From an uncultured Prevotellaceae bacterium (GTDB lineage: Bacteria; Bacteroidota; Bacteroidia; Bacteroidales; Bacteroidaceae), in contig CAMKMK010000172.1 in the NCBI GenBank assembly GCA_946413885.1, positions 1 through 5,008 on the forward strand: a stretch of DNA of 5,008 nucleotides, in the 5' to 3' direction. Under the pieces are notes generated by a model that was given only the letters and a program-made list of their open reading frames with translations, had not been told where the DNA came from and did no database searches. Below, piece by piece: positions 1 to 5,008 of the stretch. Position 1 is the stretch's first letter. Each line of letters opens with the position of its first letter. The translations under genes were made by a program, and so were the position numbers.

Positions 1-77
1 GAGTAACTTCCACGTAGCTCCTTTCCGTACTGATAGGTGGTAAAAAAGGAAATAATGCAGAAACAGCAGAATACTAC
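1..77. other. Upstream region of the nuclease-helicase gene
   Basis: Forward stops occur at 4-6 (TAA), 15-17 (TAG) and 41-43 (TAA), so no forward frame runs through the whole stretch. The frame that ends at 41-43 is open from base 2 for 13 codons and could be the tail of an upstream gene, which would put the two genes in one operon. It is too short to identify. I see no Bacteroidota-type promoter (a TTTG at -33 with TAnnTTTG at -7), which also favours transcription from further upstream. The frame of the downstream gene is open from base 18 but contains no ATG, GTG or TTG before 78. Confidence 0.5.
42..50 (+). promoter_or_regulatory. Purine-rich possible ribosome-binding element
   Basis: A run of six A followed by GGA lies 5 bases before an ATG at 55-57. 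That ATG opens only a 14-codon frame ending with TAG at 97-99, one frame away from the long gene. The element is 27 bases from the GTG at 78, too far for a normal Shine-Dalgarno contact. It either serves a tiny leader peptide, or is chance, or the true start is this ATG and a one-base change separates it from the long frame. Bacteroidota often do not use Shine-Dalgarno pairing, so the weight of this element is low. Confidence 0.2.
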
Positions 78-3000
78 GTGCATTATAAAGAACTCATAGA
101 ACTTCTGCAGGATACGCAGCAAAGCATAAGAATCCGGTATACAGAATTGTACCGGATTCTGTGTCTTCTGTTGACAGAAGGGACGGCAGATAGCAAAATG
201 GATTTCAGTGGACCTTTTGCCCGTCTGACGTATGTGGCTGATAGGCATCAACTTTCCAATCAGTTGCGTCAGCGTCTCAATTCCCTTCGAGGTCGATGCA
301 GGGAACTTCTCAATCAAGATTCTGAGGATCTCATCGCTTCGTTTCCTTATGATGCTCGTTCTGTAGCTGAATTAATCTTTGCTGTCACTCAAGAACCAGT
401 TCCAGAGGAACTTTTATTGCAGTTGCCTCGTGGTGAATCTTCACTTTACAGCATCCGTCGAGTGGAGGATTATATGCGTGTTTGCGTGATATCATGGGAC
501 GATACGTTTATTTCATGCCAGCCAGATGATACTATCAATTTGGAGCCTATTCGCATCTGTTATGCTGACCCAGAGAATCGCTTTGGTGATTGGTCGTACC
601 TAAAGCATCTTTTGAGAGAAGGAAGCCAACTCAATCTGATTCGTTCGCAAATCAAAGAGGGTGTTTATTACCCAGAACTCATCATATTGGAGCCTGATTT
701 TCTGATGGATATCTCCAGCGTGGCAAGTTGTTTCCAGGATTGCGGTAGTAGCCCCTATGTTTATTTGTTGCATCTTCTCACACCCAATATTAGTACACGC
801 TATACATTATTGGGTAACCTCGCTGGACAGATGCTTGATGAGGCAGTGAATTCTGACCCTAATCAGGAGCCTGACTACCATCAAACAGTAAAGCGTTTCA
901 TGCAGGATAATGCTCTTCCCATCTTGGCCCAATCTTCTTTGGGAGACTTCCATCAAGAAGCACAACGGCAACAATGCAATATCCGTCAAATCTTACAGAT
1001 TGCTGAGAATGAGGATCCTGCTTTCCATCGAGAACATTTGCTCCTGGAACCTTCTTTCTTCTGTGAGATGCTTGGACTGCAGGGACGTATGGACTTGCTG
1101 CAGGATGATTTTCACGTGTTGATGGAGCAGAAGTCAGGTAAAAGGGATTTTCATTCTCAAGGACACAAAGAACCTCATTATGTGCAGATGCTTCTCTATC
1201 AGGCTCTTCTGCACTATAGCATGCATCTGCGCAACGATGAAATCAGCAGTTATCTCCTTTACTCAAAATACCCTGATGGATTGATTAAAGAAGGTCCCGC
1301 TCCTCACTTGCTTTTTGAAGCACTGCGTATCCGAAATCAACTTGTATGGGGTGAGTTCCGAATGAGTCAGGGAGGTAGTCATGTACTGGATAGCTTAACA
1401 CCAGAACACTTGAATACACGTGGACTAAAGGGGCGATTTTGGGAGATGTATTTGCGTCCTCAGATGGGTGCCACATTGGATGCTTTGCATACAGCAAGTC
1501 CTTTGAGTCAGGCCTACGCGCATCGCATGCTCACTTTTGTTTCCCGTGAACATCTGCTCAGCAAGATAGGCACACCTGGTCGCGAGGCAAGTGGTATGGC
1601 TGCTCTCTGGAACAGTACATTGGAAGAAAAAGTTGTAGCAGGAAATATTTTCTACGGACTTTCTATCATAGAATGGAGAGGTGAGGAAGATGGAGTAGAT
1701 TTTGTTACCCTACAGTGTCCTAAGAACGAGGAGGATAGCCTTCCCAATTTCCGAATAGGTGAACCTTGTATTTTATATACCTATTCCATGGGAAATCTAC
1801 CTGATGTTCGGCAAGCTATCCTTTTTAGGGCCAGCATCGAACGTATCGAGATGGACCAAATTTGTTTACGTCTTCGAACGACTCAACACAATCCTCGTAT
1901 TTTTCATCATCGTGAGGGATACTATTGGGCAGTGGAACATGATTACGCAGAATCAACTCATAGTGCCTTATACCGTAGTGTGTATAGTTTGCTGAATGCG
2001 AATCCTGATCGTCGTGATCTCCTTTTGTGTCAGCGACCTCCTACGATTGATGCTACCATTACCTTACAGGGAGATTATAGCCAAGATGGAACGTTTCCTC
2101 ATTTCAATCAGTTGGTACTTCAGGCTATGCAGGCTCAGGATTATTTCATTCTAATAGGTCCTCCTGGAACGGGCAAGACTTCCTTTGGCCTTATGAATAT
2201 CCTCAATGAGGAGCTTCTCTCAAATGAGGAGGGCGTGTTGCTGCTTTCTTATACTAATCGGGCTATTGATGAGATTTGTAGCAAGTTGGTTGAACAAGGG
2301 TTAGACTTTATCCGTTTGGGTGCGCCTCAAACATGCTTGGAAGCATATCGTCCTTATTTGTTGTCAAATCGTATAAAGAAATGTACGCATATTAATCAAA
2401 TCCGCGAACTTCTTCTAAAGATACCTGTTTTCGTGGGCACAACAACTACCGTGATGGGGCATCAAGACCTGTTTGCTCTTCGTTCTTTTGGATTGGCTAT
2501 CTTTGATGAAGCTTCTCAGATCTTAGAGCCTCATTTGTTGGGTATTCTTTGTGCTCGAGGAGTGTCTGGAAATGCCATTCGTCGTTTTGTTCTCATTGGT
2601 GATCATAAACAGTTGCCCGCAGTGGTTCAGCAGGATAGCGATGATTCTGTTGTAACAGATCCCAACCTCAATGAGATAGGATTATTTGATTGTCGAGAGT
2701 CCCTCTTCCAACGTTTGTTGCGTATGCAGCAGAAATGGTTTCCCACAGGAGATTCTCCTTTTGTTTTCCGATTTGTTAATCAAGGTCGTATGCATCCTGA
2801 AGTTGCAGAATTCGCTAATCGGATGTTTTATGATGGTAAGCTGACTCCCATTCCTCTTCCTCATCAGTTGGCAAATATGAATTTTCCTAAAGTGGATGAG
2901 AAGAATGCTTTACAGCAAAGATTGGCTCTTCAACGTGTCCTCTTTCTTCCTGCAAAACGTCCTGTCCATAGCGATTCTCCTAAAGTAAATGAGGTGGAGG

Positions 3001-3422
3001 CAAATATGGTGGCTCAGGTGGTCTATGAGGTGTACCTACTGTACTCTAATAATGATTGTCCTTTTTTACCCGATGAAACGATAGGTGTGATAGTTCCCTA
3101 TCGTCATCAAATTGCAGTTGTTCGACGCATGTTGGCAAAATACCAGATTCCAGAACTTACCGATATAACCATTGATACAGTAGAACGTTATCAAGGTAGT
3201 CAGCGTGATGTCATTATCTATGGATTCACAGTACAATATCCTTATCAATTGGATTTCCTTTGTAGTCAATCCTTTGAAGAGGATGGTATCTGTATAGATC
3301 GTAAACTTAATGTGGCTCTCACACGTGCTCGTGAACAGATAATTCTTATTGGGAACCCTGATATCCTTTCCTTAGATCCTATCCACAAGACGTTGCTGTC
3401 ATATTTGTCGGCAAAATCCTAA
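78..3422 (+). CDS. Dna2-like PD-(D/E)XK nuclease / SF1B helicase fusion
   Basis: Predicted cytoplasmic ATP-driven helicase joined to a single-strand nuclease, of the kind that trims DNA ends or flaps. Residues 1-200 match no fold I know. The nuclease spans about 200-400: LEPDF at 204-208, GN at 246-247, GRMD at 336-339 (metal-binding D339), EQK at 350-352 (the E-x-K pair), and Q370-x3-Y374. A beta-barrel like domain 1B of Dna2/Upf1 lies near 530-625. The helicase has Walker A GPPGTGKT 694-701, DEAS 810-813, GDHKQLPA 841-848, RMHP 904-907, VERYQGSQRD 1035-1044 and NVALTRAR 1078-1085, so ATPase activity should be intact. No cysteine lies between C329 and C547, so the C-terminal iron-sulfur ligands of Dna2/AddB/Cas4 are missing. 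GTG at 78 is the first usable start in frame. The next ATG (198) would remove a helical segment that looks genuine. Family assignment is firm; biological role (repair or defence) is inference. Confidence 0.93.
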   Translation: MHYKELIELLQDTQQSIRIRYTELYRILCLLLTEGTADSKMDFSGPFARLTYVADRHQLSNQLRQRLNSLRGRCRELLNQDSEDLIASFPYDARSVAELIFAVTQEPVPEELLLQLPRGESSLYSIRRVEDYMRVCVISWDDTFISCQPDDTINLEPIRICYADPENRFGDWSYLKHLLREGSQLNLIRSQIKEGVYYPELIILEPDFLMDISSVASCFQDCGSSPYVYLLHLLTPNISTRYTLLGNLAGQMLDEAVNSDPNQEPDYHQTVKRFMQDNALPILAQSSLGDFHQEAQRQQCNIRQILQIAENEDPAFHREHLLLEPSFFCEMLGLQGRMDLLQDDFHVLMEQKSGKRDFHSQGHKEPHYVQMLLYQALLHYSMHLRNDEISSYLLYSKYPDGLIKEGPAPHLLFEALRIRNQLVWGEFRMSQGGSHVLDSLTPEHLNTRGLKGRFWEMYLRPQMGATLDALHTASPLSQAYAHRMLTFVSREHLLSKIGTPGREASGMAALWNSTLEEKVVAGNIFYGLSIIEWRGEEDGVDFVTLQCPKNEEDSLPNFRIGEPCILYTYSMGNLPDVRQAILFRASIERIEMDQICLRLRTTQHNPRIFHHREGYYWAVEHDYAESTHSALYRSVYSLLNANPDRRDLLLCQRPPTIDATITLQGDYSQDGTFPHFNQLVLQAMQAQDYFILIGPPGTGKTSFGLMNILNEELLSNEEGVLLLSYTNRAIDEICSKLVEQGLDFIRLGAPQTCLEAYRPYLLSNRIKKCTHINQIRELLLKIPVFVGTTTTVMGHQDLFALRSFGLAIFDEASQILEPHLLGILCARGVSGNAIRRFVLIGDHKQLPAVVQQDSDDSVVTDPNLNEIGLFDCRESLFQRLLRMQQKWFPTGDSPFVFRFVNQGRMHPEVAEFANRMFYDGKLTPIPLPHQLANMNFPKVDEKNALQQRLALQRVLFLPAKRPVHSDSPKVNEVEANMVAQVVYEVYLLYSNNDCPFLPDETIGVIVPYRHQIAVVRRMLAKYQIPELTDITIDTVERYQGSQRDVIIYGFTVQYPYQLDFLCSQSFEEDGICIDRKLNVALTRAREQIILIGNPDILSLDPIHKTLLSYLSAKS
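3419..3422. other. Tail-to-tail overlap of two convergent genes
   Basis: The plus-strand gene ends with TAA at 3420-3422 and the minus-strand gene ends with TAG whose complement is at 3419-3421. The two coding regions therefore overlap by four bases and share stop-codon bases. No GC-rich hairpin followed by a T run is visible on either strand nearby, so each transcript probably runs into the antisense of the other gene, or ends by Rho. Confidence 0.9.
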
Positions 3423-5008
3423 TAGTAAAACACTAACTCTCCTCCGTTTCTTAATTGCTCATGCTTGATTTGAAAGTTCTTTAATGATTTACCATTCCAA
3501 GAAACTTTCTTTAGAGACTGTTTTGGATGAGTTCTTCCTTTTGTGCGGATGGTGAGTAAGCGATTCCCTTCTTCGTCCAATTGGATGGTTATTCGATCGA
3601 AGATGGGAGAAAAGAGGTCGTAGGTTGCCTCACCTACAATAGTGGGATACATGCCGATACATGAAAAAACGTACCACGCACTCATAGCACCATCATCTTC
3701 GTCCATTTCTGGACAATATCCTCGTGGAGCATTCACGAATGCTTGACCAACGTAAGGAGTAGGGTAGGCATCGTTGCCACCGTAACGATGTGTTATGATT
3801 TCTTGACTCAGAGGATAAACAACCTTCCCTGTCTCTTTCGGCATTCCCAAACGTCCGAAAAGAAAAGGAACATGAATGTCAGGTTCATTGCCTTGGTTGT
3901 AAAGTTCTTGTTCAAAGAAAGTTTTCAACTGTTTACCCAGTTCCTTCTTTCCCACAAACGATTCCATGCGATAGAGATACATGGGAGCGCCCCACCGATA
4001 TTGCCATCGAGTACCTTGATACAGACCATTCCCGCGCATCTTGGTATATGTGCTGTCAATGTTCATGAATTCGCGAGGCCAGATGCTGTCGAAGATTTCC
4101 TCTCCTCGCTTTTTCCATTTGCTTGCATCCTCGTGCAATCTCATTTCATGAGCCAATTCGCTAAGAGCCCAGAAATCTCCTGCCGCTTCCAAACATTGGT
4201 CAGGTGATTTCAGCGAGAGATTTTCCACCTCGCTCTTCATGCCAGGATATGCCTTGCTCAGATTGGGAATGGCAATTCCTTGCCTGTATGCATCCAGAAG
4301 AGTAGCAATAGCATGTTCCGTCCTGACGGTAGGCGTGCATTCGTAAGGAGTGGACCAGTCCATTTTCCCAGTTATGTAAAGTTGTGCGAGGGATTGCATA
4401 ATATCCTTGCTACGCTTGGGTTGAAGAAGAGTGATGAGAGGGAATTTTGTGCGGTAAGTGTCCCAAAGTGACCAACTGCTGTAGTACTCAGAACCAGTTT
4501 CTGCAGTATGAGCCTGCCCATCTGTACCTAAATAGTTGCGGAAAGTCTTGCCTGTTATCTGGAAAGGGCTATGGAATGTGCGATAGAGAGAAGTATAGAA
4601 AATGGTCTTCTGATCTTCTGTGCCACCTTCCACCCTTATGCTATTTAGGATGCTTGCCCATTCTTTTTTTGCTTGAGTAGCGATGGAATGTGCATCCTCG
4701 CTCCAAACCTTGAGTGCATCAATCTGTCTCAATTCACTTTCCAACCCTGTGGAAACCACGATGCGTATCTCTAACTCTTTTGTTGTGTTGGTGGGAAAAG
4801 TTAATTTTCGCATTCCTTTTTCAAGTGTTTCCATCTCGAAAGGAACGCTGGAGAAAAATTTATAATAAAGATGATAACGGCCTCGTCCACAAGTATTGGA
4901 ACATTCCACCATTCCTTGTCCTACACAGGGTTCCAGTTGTTGGAAATCAGCCTTATGACATTTTTCGAAGGAAGAGGCTGGATTCAATAGAAGTGTTTGT
5001 TCTTGGAT
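3419..5008 (-). CDS. GH92 mannosidase, C-terminal part, Gln at acid site
   Basis: Calcium-dependent inverting exo-alpha-mannosidase family, usually exported to the periplasm or cell surface of Bacteroidota for use of host N-glycans or yeast mannan. The frame is open to the right edge; 529 codons are visible. Full GH92 proteins have roughly 740-780 residues, so about 200-250 N-terminal residues, including any signal peptide, lie outside. The first part matches the end of the N-terminal beta-sandwich (GRGRYHLYY), followed by the (alpha/alpha)6 barrel: SLWDTYR (WDTYR at 4451-4465), GNEP (3881-3892) and MDEDDGAMSAWYVFS. Asp at 3701-3703 and 3695-3697 fit the catalytic-base pair. The usual EGNAWQY is here QGTRWQY, placing Gln (4016-4018) where the catalytic acid Glu normally sits. 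This is known in mannose-1-phosphodiester-cleaving members, so a mannosyl-phosphate uncapping role is inferred. No frameshift is seen. The TTG at 4985-4987 is only an internal codon, not the start. Confidence 0.92.
   Translation of the reverse strand: MQEQTLLLNPASSFEKCHKADFQQLEPCVGQGMVECSNTCGRGRYHLYYKFFSSVPFEMETLEKGMRKLTFPTNTTKELEIRIVVSTGLESELRQIDALKVWSEDAHSIATQAKKEWASILNSIRVEGGTEDQKTIFYTSLYRTFHSPFQITGKTFRNYLGTDGQAHTAETGSEYYSSWSLWDTYRTKFPLITLLQPKRSKDIMQSLAQLYITGKMDWSTPYECTPTVRTEHAIATLLDAYRQGIAIPNLSKAYPGMKSEVENLSLKSPDQCLEAAGDFWALSELAHEMRLHEDASKWKKRGEEIFDSIWPREFMNIDSTYTKMRGNGLYQGTRWQYRWGAPMYLYRMESFVGKKELGKQLKTFFEQELYNQGNEPDIHVPFLFGRLGMPKETGKVVYPLSQEIITHRYGGNDAYPTPYVGQAFVNAPRGYCPEMDEDDGAMSAWYVFSCIGMYPTIVGEATYDLFSPIFDRITIQLDEEGNRLLTIRTKGRTHPKQSLKKVSWNGKSLKNFQIKHEQLRNGGELVFYY

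Noticed and set aside
11..80. Seven-base inverted repeat, CACGTAG at 11-17 and CTACGTG at 74-80
   Set aside because: The arms are short, 56 bases apart, do not extend in either direction and have no associated hairpin or operator context. A match of this size is easily due to chance.
1..83. Minus-strand frame from an ATG at 81-83 running off the left edge, with a hydrophobic start (MHVVFCCFCIISFF)
   Set aside because: It could mimic a divergent gene with a signal peptide, but the same frame stays open for at least another 40 codons inside the helicase gene, because it is codon-aligned antisense. Only 27 codons are visible, and a start inside the opposite gene is unlikely.
1285..1497. Short minus-strand open frames within the helicase gene (also at 807-989, 2682-2864 and 3066-3269)
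   Set aside because: All are antisense to a continuous gene with domain motifs throughout, and none encodes a recognisable protein.
3472..3509. Possible hairpin GAAAGTT / AACTTTC near the end of the GH92 gene, as a terminator for the helicase transcript
   Set aside because: The stem is only seven AT-rich pairs with a 24-base loop, has no real T run after it, and lies in conserved-looking coding sequence.
3743..4207. Plus-strand open frame of 154 codons inside the GH92 gene
   Set aside because: It lies wholly antisense to a well-supported GH92 coding region, its translation shows no recognisable domain, and it has no convincing start context.
4985..4987. TTG at 4985-4987 on the minus strand as start of the GH92 protein
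   Set aside because: The frame continues upstream to the window edge without a stop, and the family needs a further 200 or more N-terminal residues, so this is an internal leucine codon.

Overview
The window holds two long convergent genes and almost no non-coding DNA. The content fits a host- or gut-associated member of the Bacteroidota, probably Bacteroidales and perhaps Prevotella-like. The reasons are a GH92 mannosidase gene, a moderate to low GC content judged by eye, the lack of clear Shine-Dalgarno sites at the only start seen, and a nuclease-helicase layout familiar from this phylum. No ribosomal or other marker gene is present, so the genus is not established.

Left edge, 1 to 77: a short stretch with stops in all three forward frames (4-6, 15-17, 41-43) and a purine-rich element at 42-50. 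It may carry the tail of an upstream gene, but too little is visible to name one.

78 to 3422, plus strand: a 1114-residue Dna2-like protein. It has an N-terminal region of unknown fold (about 200 residues), a RecB/Cas4/Dna2-type PD-(D/E)XK nuclease, a Dna2/Upf1-style beta-barrel insert, and a complete superfamily 1B helicase with all main motifs intact. It lacks the C-terminal cysteines that hold the iron-sulfur cluster in Dna2, AddB and Cas4. A role in DNA end processing, repair or anti-mobile-element defence is plausible. The sequence does not decide between them.

3419 to 5008, minus strand: the C-terminal 529 codons of a glycoside hydrolase family 92 protein, cut by the right edge. The catalytic-base aspartates are kept. 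The residue aligned with the catalytic acid glutamate is glutamine, the substitution known from GH92 enzymes that remove mannose from mannose-1-phosphate diesters. This is the most interesting lead in the window: it suggests a mannosyl-phosphate uncapping enzyme rather than an ordinary alpha-mannosidase.

The two genes meet tail to tail with their stop codons overlapping by four bases and no obvious terminator between them. They have no evident functional link. No RNA gene, mobile element, CRISPR array or phage-like gene was seen.
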